A stretch of 64,000 nt of DNA from VRUE01 sp963699225 (lineage in GTDB: Bacteria > Actinomycetota > Thermoleophilia > Solirubrobacterales > 70-9): the NCBI GenBank assembly GCA_963699225.1, contig OY969423.1:868001-932000 (forward strand), in the 5' to 3' direction. Shown piece after piece: positions 44,312 to 53,269 of this stretch. Each line of letters opens with the position of its first letter. Positions within the stretch are counted from its first letter, which is position 1. The notes under the pieces were generated by a model, which worked only from the letters and a program-made list of their open reading frames with translations, did no database searches and had not been told where the DNA came from. The position numbers and the translations under genes are program-made.

Positions 44312-47302
44312 TTAGCAGCCGTTCACCTTCAACGGCAAGCGGTTGTTCTTGACCTTCTTGCCGTTCTGTCCCTTCATGTTCATCACCGAGGAGAGCTTGC
44401 CTTTGCAGAGGTTCGTGGAGTTGACCAGGAGCCCATGCTTCTTGCCGCCTTCCATGCGGAGGATGAACTTCTTCACCGGGACGTCCGGCGTGTTGTTGAA
44501 CACGGTCTTGATCCCCCCGTTCTTGGAGCTGATCACGCCGTAGAGCTGGATGTTCACCTGGCCGCGCAGGTCGGCGACCAGATCGGGCAATTCGTGGTTG
44601 GAGGAGACCAGGTAGACCGGCCCCTTCAACTTATTGCTGAGCAGCGGGCTCTTCGCTTCCGCGTGCCCGTAAATCGCTGCTTTCGGACAGGTCCGCGAGG
44701 CCAGCTGCGGCCTCGTGCAGACGGTGCGGATGTTGCCCTGGTCGAGGAACAACGCGTGTGGCAGCGCCAGGGCGGTGCGGAGCACGTTGGCGTCGCCGTT
44801 GCGGGCTTCGAGAATTGCCCGCAGCTTCGGGTGCTTGGCCCGAGAGGTGTTTCCCTTGGCGAACAGGCGCGTGTGCAGCTTCGGCTTGAAGCCGAGCTTG
44901 TTGCACGCACTCGCCTGGAACGGTGCCGAGACGGCGTAGCTGCTCCACGCCGAGGCGTTGGCGGGGTCGCCCCCACCCCCGTTGATCGACCCGCTGGTCG
45001 CCTGTGCGGCGCAGTTGGTCGGGTTGAGCATGAACTTGGTCCGATCGACGTTGACATCGATCGAGCGGATGTCCAGCTTGACACCACCGAACACATCCGG
45101 GACAGCGTCGGACACCGCGTTCACCTGTGCTGTTTTCGGGTTGACGTTGAGCGCCACCCGGACGACCGTCGTGCCGAGATCGAACGGACCGTTGATCGCC
45201 GGCGTGATCACCGCCATCGAGAGCGGTGCGCCCTTGTAGGGACCAGCGAGGTAGGCGCTGCCGGCAAGCGTCACTGCCTTGCCGCCGGTTCCGGCAACTG
45301 TCGAGGCAGAGGCGATCTTGCTTGCTTCCGAGCAACTCGGACTTGCCTTCTGCGCTGCACCGGTACTTGCTGCCGCGGCAGCAAGAGCGTCCTCGGAGCA
45401 ATACGGGATCCCGGAGAGATTCCCGGTCAACCCTTTCGGCAGCGTCACGTTGACCGCCTTCAGCTCCTGCTGTCCATCGGTGCGGGCGATGTTGACCCGG
45501 AACGGGCTGTACTTGCCCGCCTTGGTGCTGTTGCTCTTGGCCGTGTAGGACGGAGCGAACTTCCGCGCCGCCAGCGTCGTCGGGCAGGTACCGCCGCCCG
45601 GGACACTGGAGAGGGTGAATGAGCTTTTGACCGGCACCTGCGTGTTCGGTCGTGCCCACGGTTCCATCTGGCCGCTCGAATCGGCCGCCGAGCAAGTCGG
45701 CGGGCTAGTCAGGACCAGATGCGGTCCCTCGAAGCGAAGAGTGACGGCTTCGAAGGGAGCCTGAGGCAAGCCCTGTGGGAGTTTGCCCGCGAGCGGACCG
45801 ACCTCTTGTTCATCGAACGTCGTCGTCAGCCGGCCGGTGACTTTGTTGGCCGCGGTGTTGCCGACGAGGCGCACGGCGATGCCCTCATCCGGTTCCTTTG
45901 CTTCGACCAGAATGCGGAACTCTTCGCCCGATTCCGGATTGGAGCTGTTCTGGGTGCCGACGTAGATGGCGCCCGTCAGAGGTTTCGCCAACGGCGGCGA
46001 GGTGATTTCGGCCGTACCGATCCTCGACTCGCTCGGGCATTCGTTGTTGTAGACCCTTTGGCCCTTCTTAAACTGAGCGTCGGTGCAGGCAACGAGGCCG
46101 TTCGAGCCGGCCGGGTTGAGGCCCATCCCGGACGGCAGAGTCACGACCGCCTTGCGCAGGTGCGACTGTGACTGTTTGTTGCCACCTTTGGCCGGCACTT
46201 CGAACGGGACTTTGGTGACAACCGAGGCCGGCGCCGGAGAGTCAACGTCGGTCGTATTCGGCCGGATGTCGATCGACGGATCGAACGGAACCGTGTCGCA
46301 TCCGTTCTGTTCGAACACTTTCCCAGTCGAACTTTCGACCCTCGCTTCGAAGGGCGTCGAGCCGCTGGGGAAGAGCGGATTCGGTTCGCCATAGGACTCA
46401 GCCCGGAACCAGGTCGGGTACAGCGTCGGCCATTCGCTCGGATCGAGGCAGGTGGTCGGCGTGTTGATGTAGGTGCCGTTGCCTGATGCTGATTCGATGT
46501 TGCCGGCTTCTTTGCCGAAGTTCACGAGCCTACTCCGCAGGGTCGTGAACGGCGGATCGGATTCGGGCAGGCGAATGGTGAACGCCTCATGGAAGTCGCT
46601 TTCCCAGCTGACGTCTGTTTCCAAGTAGACAACCTCTTTGCCGGCAACGACGAATCCGAACAGAGCCGGTTCGCCAGCTTTGGGCACGAGGTTGTAGACA
46701 GCTACTTTGGTCCCGGTCGTCGGGCTTGGTGGCACGACGGCCCCCGCAGGCAAGGTGTTGCCGGCCGGGAACGGGGGCGAGGGAGCAGGAACGACGCCAC
46801 CAACGGTCGTCACCAAGGTCACTTCCTCAGTGCCGACCCGGGCGCCTTTGTCGCAGAGGGGAACGAATGTCTCCGGTGCGACTTCGTTTTCGAAGTCTTC
46901 GATCGTGCAGCGAGGCGTCGCCTGGGGATTGACCGTGAGGCCCGGTGGCAGGTCAACCCGCAGCGTCTTGATCTCGTGATCGATCAGTTCGGGTTTGATC
47001 GGTTGGATCGGAATTTCCACCCCAACCGGTTCGACTTTGCCTTTTTCGCCTTCGGTATGTTGAATCGTGTACTGCGTGTAGCCAATAGGCGGGTGACCAC
47101 CGGCTTCGACGAAGTAATCCGGGTTGTTCGGCGAACACTTGGTCGGTTCGTCGGCATTACATGTCGCCGCCTGCCAGCCGTCTTTTTCCGTGGCAGGTTT
47201 GGTGTTGGGTTCGATGATGTTTCCGGTGTCGGCCTGTGCGACCGACACCGCAGCTACAAGCCACAGTGCCATCACCGCGCAAGCGATCAAGCGCCTTACC
47301 AT
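44312..47302 (-). CDS. Very large exported protein of unknown function
   Basis: A 996-aa secreted protein. A signal peptide (residues 1-24, ending SVAQA) is followed by long stretches that look beta-rich, with regularly placed Cys residues (for example TPRCTIEDFENEV, TTCLDPSEW, ACTDAQFKKGQ, IPYCSED). Several segments share the pattern 'vtLP.Gl..NP....CT' (DLPPGLTVNPQATPRC, LPSGMGLNPAGSNGLVAC, LPKGLTGNLSGIPYC), suggesting three or more repeats. The C-terminus is basic. ATG at 47302 has AGGAGAG upstream. Its GC content is visibly lower than that of the neighbours. I know this type only from Thermoleophilia genomes and cannot assign a function. Confidence 0.8.
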   Translation of the reverse strand: MVRRLIACAVMALWLVAAVSVAQADTGNIIEPNTKPATEKDGWQAATCNADEPTKCSPNNPDYFVEAGGHPPIGYTQYTIQHTEGEKGKVEPVGVEIPIQPIKPELIDHEIKTLRVDLPPGLTVNPQATPRCTIEDFENEVAPETFVPLCDKGARVGTEEVTLVTTVGGVVPAPSPPFPAGNTLPAGAVVPPSPTTGTKVAVYNLVPKAGEPALFGFVVAGKEVVYLETDVSWESDFHEAFTIRLPESDPPFTTLRSRLVNFGKEAGNIESASGNGTYINTPTTCLDPSEWPTLYPTWFRAESYGEPNPLFPSGSTPFEARVESSTGKVFEQNGCDTVPFDPSIDIRPNTTDVDSPAPASVVTKVPFEVPAKGGNKQSQSHLRKAVVTLPSGMGLNPAGSNGLVACTDAQFKKGQRVYNNECPSESRIGTAEITSPPLAKPLTGAIYVGTQNSSNPESGEEFRILVEAKEPDEGIAVRLVGNTAANKVTGRLTTTFDEQEVGPLAGKLPQGLPQAPFEAVTLRFEGPHLVLTSPPTCSAADSSGQMEPWARPNTQVPVKSSFTLSSVPGGGTCPTTLAARKFAPSYTAKSNSTKAGKYSPFRVNIARTDGQQELKAVNVTLPKGLTGNLSGIPYCSEDALAAAAASTGAAQKASPSCSEASKIASASTVAGTGGKAVTLAGSAYLAGPYKGAPLSMAVITPAINGPFDLGTTVVRVALNVNPKTAQVNAVSDAVPDVFGGVKLDIRSIDVNVDRTKFMLNPTNCAAQATSGSINGGGGDPANASAWSSYAVSAPFQASACNKLGFKPKLHTRLFAKGNTSRAKHPKLRAILEARNGDANVLRTALALPHALFLDQGNIRTVCTRPQLASRTCPKAAIYGHAEAKSPLLSNKLKGPVYLVSSNHELPDLVADLRGQVNIQLYGVISSKNGGIKTVFNNTPDVPVKKFILRMEGGKKHGLLVNSTNLCKGKLSSVMNMKGQNGKKVKNNRLPLKVNGC

Positions 47303-47519
47303 TCGTCTCTCCTCTGGTCGCATTGACGATTCCCATTACGTCCCTGCGTATGGCGCTAAATCTCCTCGCGCCTCTACGGTACCTGTCAGTACCCGCCGGC
47401 ATCAAGGGGGAAAACCCGCAGAGCGGTTTCGACTACATCGATCTGTGTAGCCCTGAGCATCTTTTGGCTTCAAAAAGCCAAAATGCAGCAAAAGTGCCGC
47501 TCAATAGGATGTTCAAGTA

Positions 47520-47978
47520 ATGACTACCCGAGCGAGCCTTCCCTATGTCGACGAGCTTCCAATCGAGATCGGCGCCGATCGGGAGGCGACCTGGGCGGCG
47601 CTGCTGCGGGTGGTCGAGGGGTCGTTCGCATCCGCTCGCGGCCGTGGGCCAGCGCGGCTGCTCGCCTGCGAAGACACTGAACTTTCGGGGCCGCGCCCGC
47701 TGGCACAGGGCTCCGCCTTTCCCGGTTTCCACGTCGAGACCGCCGAGCCGCCAAGCGAGCTCGCCCTCGCCGGTCGCCACCGCTTCTCCACCTACCTGCT
47801 GAGCTTCCGCCTCGAGGACGCGAGCGGCGGGCGCACTCGACTCGTTGCCGAAACTCGCGCCGCCTTCCCGGGCCTGAAGGGAAGCGTCTACCGAGCCCTG
47901 GTGATCGGCACGCGGATGCACGTCCTCGTCACCCGCCGCCTGCTCACCGCGACCAAGCAACGCGCGGAGCGCAGCTGA
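47520..47978 (+). CDS. SRPBCC-fold protein
   Basis: A 152-aa protein matching the START/SRPBCC (polyketide cyclase-like) fold: YVDELPIEIGADREATWAALLRVVEGSF at the start and RLVAETRAAFPGLKGSVYRALVIGTRMHVLVTRRLL as the long C-terminal helix. The fold binds hydrophobic ligands; the ligand is unknown. It is followed by a tiny membrane-protein gene whose CTG start would overlap its stop. Confidence 0.7.
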   Translation: MTTRASLPYVDELPIEIGADREATWAALLRVVEGSFASARGRGPARLLACEDTELSGPRPLAQGSAFPGFHVETAEPPSELALAGRHRFSTYLLSFRLEDASGGRTRLVAETRAAFPGLKGSVYRALVIGTRMHVLVTRRLLTATKQRAERS

Positions 47979-48184
47979 CCGGCTGGTCGGCAATCCGGCC
48001 GGTCCTCGCCGGCTTCCTGCTCGCCGCCGACGCCTTCGTAGTTGCCGCCCTCCTCATCTCCCGCCGCCACGGCTGGCTGCCGCCCTTCATCGCCTTCGGC
48101 GCGTTGCTGGTCGGGCTGGTCGCCTTCGAGATCTGGGCGGTGCGCCGCCGGCACGACGACGACCGGCCTCGATCGCGCCCCTGA
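47975..48184 (+). CDS. Possible small two-helix membrane protein with CTG start
   Basis: A 69-codon frame with no ATG, GTG or TTG at its beginning. It reads as two hydrophobic helices (IRPVLAGFLLAADAFVVAALL and FIAFGALLVGLVAFEIWAV) followed by a charged RRRHDDDRPR tail. A CTG at 47975 overlaps the preceding stop as CTGA, with GGAG exactly 5 nt upstream, parallel to the TTGA start of murF. The coding nature is inferred from the hydrophobic pattern and from this arrangement. Confidence 0.5.
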   Translation: MTGWSAIRPVLAGFLLAADAFVVAALLISRRHGWLPPFIAFGALLVGLVAFEIWAVRRRHDDDRPRSRP

Positions 48185-48199
48185 CATCTGCCCTCCGAC

Positions 48200-48292
48200 T
48201 CAACCGTTGCGGCTGATCAGCATGATGCCGGCGATCGACGCGGTGGCAAGCAGTGCCAGGGCGATATCTGTCCGACGCTCGCTGTCTCTCAT
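48200..48292 (-). CDS. Possible 30-aa single-helix membrane peptide
   Basis: A short frame starting ATG at 48292: a charged N-terminus (MRDSERRTD) and one hydrophobic stretch (IALALLATASIAGIMLI) ending SRNG. GTGGG lies just before the ATG. The pattern is that of a real small membrane protein, but the size gives little statistical support. Confidence 0.35.
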   Translation of the reverse strand: MRDSERRTDIALALLATASIAGIMLISRNG

Positions 48293-48341
48293 CCCACACT
48301 TAGAACACTCCGACGCGCGCGAAGATGCTCTGTGACGGCGC

Positions 48342-49241
48342 TCAGCCGCCTTCCTCGACGAACGCCCGGCGCAGGGCCTCGTCGAAGGACTCCGGCGAGA
48401 TCCCGAACGGCTCGGCGCCGCTGGGGTCGGTGACCACGGTCGCGCTTGTCAGCCCCTCGATCAGGGGACGGGCCACGTTGGTGTCGACCGGCGTCACCAG
48501 GCCGAGCCAGAGCGAGGAAAGCCAGGGGGTGATCAGCGGCACCGGGATCTGGCGCCGCGGCTCCTTGCCCATCGCGGTCGCCATGTGATCGAGCATGTCG
48601 GCGTAGCTGAGAATGTCGGGGCCGCCGATCTGGACCTCGCGGGCCGCGGACTCCGGCACGTCGGGGGCGCGCCGCAGGTACTCGACCGTCGCATCGATCC
48701 CGATCGGCTGGGTCTCGGTGCGCAGCCATCCGGGAGTGATCATCACCGGCAGGCGACCGACTAGGTAGCGCAGCGTCTTGTAGGACTCGCTGCCGGCGCC
48801 GACCACCATCGCGGCGCGGAAGTAGGTCAGCGGTGGCCCCTCGGCCATGAGCACACGCGCCGTCTGGTGGCGGCTCTGTAGGTGCTCGGAGGCGCTGTCG
48901 CCGCCAAGGCCGCCGAGGTAGATCACCCGCTCGATGCCTTCGCGCTTCGCCATGCGACCGAAGTTGGCGGCGCCGACGCGCTCGCGCTCGGCGTAGCCCC
49001 CTCCCCCGCCCATCGCGTGGACGAGGTAGTAGGCGACGTCGACGTCGGCGCCCGCCCCGGCGAGGCTCTCCGCGTCGGTGATATCGCCTTCGTGCAATTC
49101 CATCCCGGCCGCCTCCAGGTGACGTCCCTTGGAACGATCACGGACGAGACAGCGGACCGAGGCGTCGGCCTCGGCAAGCGCCATCGCCAGCCTGCCGCCG
49201 ACGAATCCGGTTGCTCCGGCGATGAGGACGCGACGTGCGAT
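48342..49241 (-). CDS. NmrA/NAD(P)-binding SDR-like protein
   Basis: Atypical short-chain-dehydrogenase fold, about 299 aa. The NAD(P)-binding motif GATGFVGG is encoded just upstream of the first ATG (49184), so the real start must lie upstream of it, but between the in-frame stop (TAG) and that ATG there is no ATG, GTG or TTG; ATC at 49241 or a nearby codon is the likely start. Later motifs (VYYL..HAMGGG, RVIYLGGLGG, RAAMVVGAGS) fit the complex-I NDUFA9-like/NmrA group. The divergent neighbour is an SRPBCC protein; the two are often fused or adjacent elsewhere. Confidence 0.78.
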   Translation of the reverse strand: MARRVLIAGATGFVGGRLAMALAEADASVRCLVRDRSKGRHLEAAGMELHEGDITDAESLAGAGADVDVAYYLVHAMGGGGGYAERERVGAANFGRMAKREGIERVIYLGGLGGDSASEHLQSRHQTARVLMAEGPPLTYFRAAMVVGAGSESYKTLRYLVGRLPVMITPGWLRTETQPIGIDATVEYLRRAPDVPESAAREVQIGGPDILSYADMLDHMATAMGKEPRRQIPVPLITPWLSSLWLGLVTPVDTNVARPLIEGLTSATVVTDPSGAEPFGISPESFDEALRRAFVEEGG

Positions 49242-49279
49242 CCATCCAAGCTACCCGGCCGGGCTGCGAAGCTAAGCTG

Positions 49280-49744
49280 GTGCGCATCCATCTTCTTGAG
49301 CGGAGCCAGCGCGTCGAGGTTCCGATCGACCGGGCCTTCGCCTTCTACGGCGACGAGCGCAACCTCGAGCCGCTGACCCCGCCCTGGCTCCATTTCGAGG
49401 TGACGACCCCGCGCCCGATCTCGATGGCGAGCGGCACCCTGCTCGAGTACCGGCTGAAGCTGCACGGCGTGCCGATCCGCTGGCGGACCCGGATCGACTC
49501 CTGGGAGCCCCCGTCCCGTTTCACCGACTTCCAGGAGAAGGGGCCGTATTCAATCTGGGAGCACACCCATACCTTCGAGGCCGACGGCGAGAGCGCGACG
49601 ATCATCCGCGACCACGTCCGCTACGCGATCCCCTTTGGCCCACTTGGCACGCTCGCGCACCGGCTCTTCGTGCGTAGAGACCTGGAGCGGATCTTCGACT
49701 ACCGGCGCGACGCGGTGGCGGCGAGCATCACCGGCACGAGCTGA
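49280..49744 (+). CDS. SRPBCC-family ligand-binding protein
   Basis: A 154-aa protein of the SRPBCC fold, of the type often annotated as a cell-division-inhibitor-like or ligand-binding domain: FERSQRVEVP-like start (LLERSQRVEVPIDRAFAFYGDERNLEPLTPPWLHFEV), IDSWEPPSRFTDFQEKGPYSIWEHTHTFE, and IPFGPLGTLAHRLFVRRDLERIFDYRRDA at the end. Start is GTG at 49280. It is divergent from the NmrA-like gene and its last 17 nt overlap the end of the next, convergent gene. Confidence 0.82.
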   Translation: MRIHLLERSQRVEVPIDRAFAFYGDERNLEPLTPPWLHFEVTTPRPISMASGTLLEYRLKLHGVPIRWRTRIDSWEPPSRFTDFQEKGPYSIWEHTHTFEADGESATIIRDHVRYAIPFGPLGTLAHRLFVRRDLERIFDYRRDAVAASITGTS

Positions 49745-50435
49745 GCCTGCACGCCAGATCGTCGATCAGAGCGAAGGCCGCGCGTCGAGCATGGCCAACG
49801 GTGGCACCATCGGCCCCAGGTTTCACAACGACCACTCGGTAAACGCGCCGACCGCGCTGCAGGTAGACGTCCTCCTGCGCGAGACCGAGCGGGTTACGCC
49901 ATTGGAGATTGTGAGCAGCTTCGGGCACGGCAGCGACAGACACCGCTCTTGCCGATGATCCGCATCTCTGCCGCCGAACGAGGCTTGAGAAATCATGTGC
50001 CCGCCTCGAGTCGGCAAAGACAAATATGTCGGCGACCACGTCATCGCCACTCTCCATCCACCAGCGCATCTCATAGCCGGCGGGCCAGGGTGCCGATGAT
50101 GGCCGCGATCCCCCTGCCACCGGTTCAGCATCGGTCCAGGCCGAAGTTGTCGGTACCAAGCCCTCTTCATAAGACCGAAGACCCGGTTCGACGCTGGCCA
50201 TCATGCGCTCGAGATCTGAGCGAAGATCCAGCAACCGAGTGAGGCCGACGGTCGCGAGGGCAGGTGTTGTTTCAGCCGGGCATCCCATTCCAGCCTGATC
50301 CGTCGCAGACCCGTTCCCGGCACCGAAGGGGCCTGTTCCGGCGGTGACGGCGTAGACGGCAAGCAACACCAAAACCGCGATCAGCAAAGCAAGCCGCAAA
50401 TGATCGTTGTTCAGCCACTTGAGCCCAGGACGCAC
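49728..50435 (-). CDS. Membrane-anchored protein of unknown function
   Basis: A 235-aa protein with one N-terminal membrane helix (about residues 13-32, LRLALLIAVLVLLAVYAVTA) and an extracytoplasmic domain with five or so Cys residues (GCPAET near the start; CGSS, CRLSSCR later). VADIFVFADSRRAHDFSSLV and RRVYRVVVVKPG suggest a beta-alpha fold. No family was recognised. Confidence 0.65.
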   Translation of the reverse strand: MRPGLKWLNNDHLRLALLIAVLVLLAVYAVTAGTGPFGAGNGSATDQAGMGCPAETTPALATVGLTRLLDLRSDLERMMASVEPGLRSYEEGLVPTTSAWTDAEPVAGGSRPSSAPWPAGYEMRWWMESGDDVVADIFVFADSRRAHDFSSLVRRQRCGSSARAVSVAAVPEAAHNLQWRNPLGLAQEDVYLQRGRRVYRVVVVKPGADGATVGHARRAAFALIDDLACRLSSCR

Positions 50436-50477
50436 GCATTCCCATCGGCCAATTCGCTGAGACGCTGAAGGCCTCCC

Positions 50478-51941
50478 ATGACAAGGCTCGCGCGGTACCG
50501 ATTTAGAACGTCGCTATACACTCAGCGCGTGCGGGGAATGCTGGTGGGGGCACTGTTGGCGGCGCTGATCTCGGTCGGCGGAGTCGATGACGCGGGAGCG
50601 GCCACGCTGAGGGCGGAGTATCGATTCCAGGGCGACCTCGCCTCCGAGATCGCGGCAGCGCCGGCCCTCGCCAATATCGGATCAGGCAATCGTTTTGGGT
50701 TCGAGCGGATCAACGGCATTGGACTCCGCCAGGTGTTGAGATTTCCGGAAGGCAACGGCTTGTCCTTGGCAACCACCGGCCTCGTCAATCCCACCAACAA
50801 CTCGGTGGTGGTGGTCTTTCGGTTGGCCAACACGCAGGGCTATCGACGGATCCTCGACTTCGCCGACGGGGTCTCGGACGCCGGGCTCTACAACCTCGAC
50901 GGACGCGTGGTGATCTACGGTGCCCACAGCTCCAGTAAAGACGTCGTGCTGAACAACTCTTATGCCGAGATCGCCCTCACGAATACCGCGGTCGCCGATG
51001 GCTCGGAGCAGGTCACCGCTTACTTGAACGGGACCGAGGTGGCCGCCGGAAAAGCGCCCACGGGATTCGACCTCGGGTCCGGGCAGTTGCGGTTCTTCCG
51101 TGACAACACGCAAGGCGCGTTCCCGGGCGAGGAGTCAAGTGGAGCCGTGTCCTGCGTCCTGGTCTACGACGGCGCCCTGACGCCGGGTGAAGTGAGTCAG
51201 GTCGCCGACGACCTGACCCTGTGCCCGGCGCCAACGCCGGCCCCGGGGCGACCCGAGGCGTCGGTGGCGGGCAAGCCGAAGGCGAGCAGGTCGAGGGACT
51301 CGACGGTGGTCGATTCCGGCCTGACCGTGAGCTGCCCGATCGGGACGTCAGCCTGCGCGGCGAGCGGCCAGGTCGAGGCGCTGGGGGAGCGTTTGGGCGC
51401 AGCCAGGCTCACGGTCCCCGCCGGCGAGAGCAGGAGCGTGCGGGTGCGACTGTCGAAGCGAGGAACGAAGGTCCTGCGCGATGCCGGTGCACTTAAGGTC
51501 AAGGTTTCGGCGGAGATCAAGGCCAATGGGAGAACCGCCAGGGCGCAACAGGCAGGAAGAATCGTGGCCCCGCGGCCACCCGCCTTTAGACCCGGCAAGT
51601 ACACCGGCGACACGAGCCAGGACTTGCCGATCTCCATCACCGTGAGCCGGGCGGAAGTCCGATCGGTCGCCTTCCGCTGGCGTGGGCGCTGCGGCGACGG
51701 GGAGACACACACAAATACGGTCATTCTCAGAGGGAGCGCACGGGTTCGACACGGGCGCTTCTCCATGGGGGCACGACTCGACAGTGGGGGCTCGGCCCGT
51801 GTGAGCGGGCGGCTCGACGGTGACCAAGCCTCCGGCACGCTGTCTCGCCTGGGCGCAAGCATCTCCGGCACCAGATGCGCAGTGGAGAAGATCAAGTGGC
51901 ACGCGCGTACCTCCGGCGTCGAAATCGGCACGTCCGGCTGA
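50478..51941 (+). CDS. Secreted LamG/concanavalin-like domain protein
   Basis: An exported protein of up to 487 aa. The signal peptide lies near residues 20-42 (MLVGALLAALISVGG..), so ATG at 50538 may be the true start. Residues about 45-235 look like a laminin-G/concanavalin-type beta sandwich (RAEYRFQGDLASEI, YRRILDFADGVSDAGLYNLDGRVVIYG, TAYLNGTEVAAG, SCVLVYDGALTPGEV). The C-terminal 250 residues are a second, Thr/Ser/Arg-rich beta region, with paired Cys (CPIGTSAC; RCGDG..RCAVEK). Probably a surface or sugar-binding protein. Confidence 0.7.
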   Translation: MTRLARYRFRTSLYTQRVRGMLVGALLAALISVGGVDDAGAATLRAEYRFQGDLASEIAAAPALANIGSGNRFGFERINGIGLRQVLRFPEGNGLSLATTGLVNPTNNSVVVVFRLANTQGYRRILDFADGVSDAGLYNLDGRVVIYGAHSSSKDVVLNNSYAEIALTNTAVADGSEQVTAYLNGTEVAAGKAPTGFDLGSGQLRFFRDNTQGAFPGEESSGAVSCVLVYDGALTPGEVSQVADDLTLCPAPTPAPGRPEASVAGKPKASRSRDSTVVDSGLTVSCPIGTSACAASGQVEALGERLGAARLTVPAGESRSVRVRLSKRGTKVLRDAGALKVKVSAEIKANGRTARAQQAGRIVAPRPPAFRPGKYTGDTSQDLPISITVSRAEVRSVAFRWRGRCGDGETHTNTVILRGSARVRHGRFSMGARLDSGGSARVSGRLDGDQASGTLSRLGASISGTRCAVEKIKWHARTSGVEIGTSG

Positions 51942-51992
51942 ACCTGCTCACCGGCGATGCTCTGCGGGTTCGGAGATCGTGACCCGGCAGCG

Positions 51993-53159
51993 CTAGGAAA
52001 AGAGCTCAGCGAGCGTCCGTTCTTCGGACCCAAAGGCGTAACCACCCACGGCCATGCACCAGGTTTCGCCCGGGCAGGAGACGTCCCAAAGCGAGACGCC
52101 ACTCGATCCAGCCGGCACGGGAGGCGTTTCGAGGCTCCATTTGCTCAGTTCGCGGCGGACAACCAGAGGCTTCCTTTCCCCTTTGGTCAGGTAGACCCCG
52201 ACGATGTCGCAAGTGTTGATCGTGCAGGAGACGCCCGCCGACGAGATCGATTCCCCACTCGGACTCGGGCTCGTCTCGATGCTCCATTTGACCCCTTCCC
52301 AGCCCTCAACCAAGAGCTGGCTCCCGGCGGCGTTCTCACCCGCCGCCTTGCAAGTCGTCGTTTTCGCGCACGAGACCGCAGTCAGGGCGCTGTTGGTGGA
52401 ACCGGACGGCCTCGGAACGAATTCCTGAACCCATTCGCCGTTCCAGTACTCAGCCAGCGAGCGGATGCTGCCTTCACCGGTGACCGTGGCCCAACCGACG
52501 GCCATGCAGACATAGTTCAATGCCGTCGGCATGCAGGAAATTCGTTCGAGTGCGCTCGAGGTAGTGCCCGCTGCCAGCGGGGGTGTTTCGTAGGTACCGC
52601 TGTTTTCAACGAAGAGGGAGACCGGTTTTTCCGGCACCGTCGCGTAGCCACTGGCGACACAGGGCCGAGCGGTGCCGATGACGACGCAGGAGATCCCAGT
52701 CAGCTGCCCGCTTCCTACGGGCGGATTGACCGAGGCCACGATCGACCAAGAGGAGCCGTTCCATTCCTCCTTCAGTGTCTGGGTTATCGCGCCTTTTTTT
52801 TGGAAGCTGCCGACCGCAGTACAGGCGCTTTCGGCAGTGCATGAGACCTTTGCCAGATTGCCCGCCAACGAGCCGGTTGGATTCGGCGGTTTCTGCACCG
52901 TCCAGGTCGAGCCGTTCCAGAGCTCGGCGAGAGGTTCCCATATTTTGGTGCTGCCGTTGAGATAGCTGCCCACCGCCATGCACCAGCTGGTCGAGACACA
53001 GGAAACTCCGGTCAGGTGACTAAAACTCGAACCAGACGGGTTCGGAGTGCTTAGAACCGTCCACGACGGCGTTGCCGCAGCGGAGCTGGGTACTCCCAGC
53101 AGACCGATGAGGCACTGCAAAAGCAGCCCATTGCGCGCCCGTCGGTGCATTTCCGACAT
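51993..53159 (-). CDS. Exported seven-repeat protein, probable beta-propeller
   Basis: A 388-aa exported protein with signal peptide (about residues 1-29). The rest is seven tandem repeats of about 48-52 residues, each of the form W-s/t-x-x-x-x-P-x-P-x-G ... V-S-C-x(4-6)-C-x-A-V-G ... L-x-E-x-W-N-G-x-x, beginning at WTVLSTPNP, WTVQKPPNP, WSIVASVNP, YETPPLAAG, WVQEFVPRP, WSIETSPSP and WSLETPPVP. The period and the number suggest a seven-bladed propeller with a disulfide in each blade. Lower GC than most genes here. Function unknown. Confidence 0.75.
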   Translation of the reverse strand: MSEMHRRARNGLLLQCLIGLLGVPSSAAATPSWTVLSTPNPSGSSFSHLTGVSCVSTSWCMAVGSYLNGSTKIWEPLAELWNGSTWTVQKPPNPTGSLAGNLAKVSCTAESACTAVGSFQKKGAITQTLKEEWNGSSWSIVASVNPPVGSGQLTGISCVVIGTARPCVASGYATVPEKPVSLFVENSGTYETPPLAAGTTSSALERISCMPTALNYVCMAVGWATVTGEGSIRSLAEYWNGEWVQEFVPRPSGSTNSALTAVSCAKTTTCKAAGENAAGSQLLVEGWEGVKWSIETSPSPSGESISSAGVSCTINTCDIVGVYLTKGERKPLVVRRELSKWSLETPPVPAGSSGVSLWDVSCPGETWCMAVGGYAFGSEERTLAELFS

Positions 53160-53269
53160 GGCCAGTGATTTTAGCGAATAATCAAGAAACTCATTGCGTC
53201 GTCCCGATGCCAGCGAGAGAACGATAAAAATTTCTTGACTTATGGGCAGGAACGGACTCTAATGCGCCT

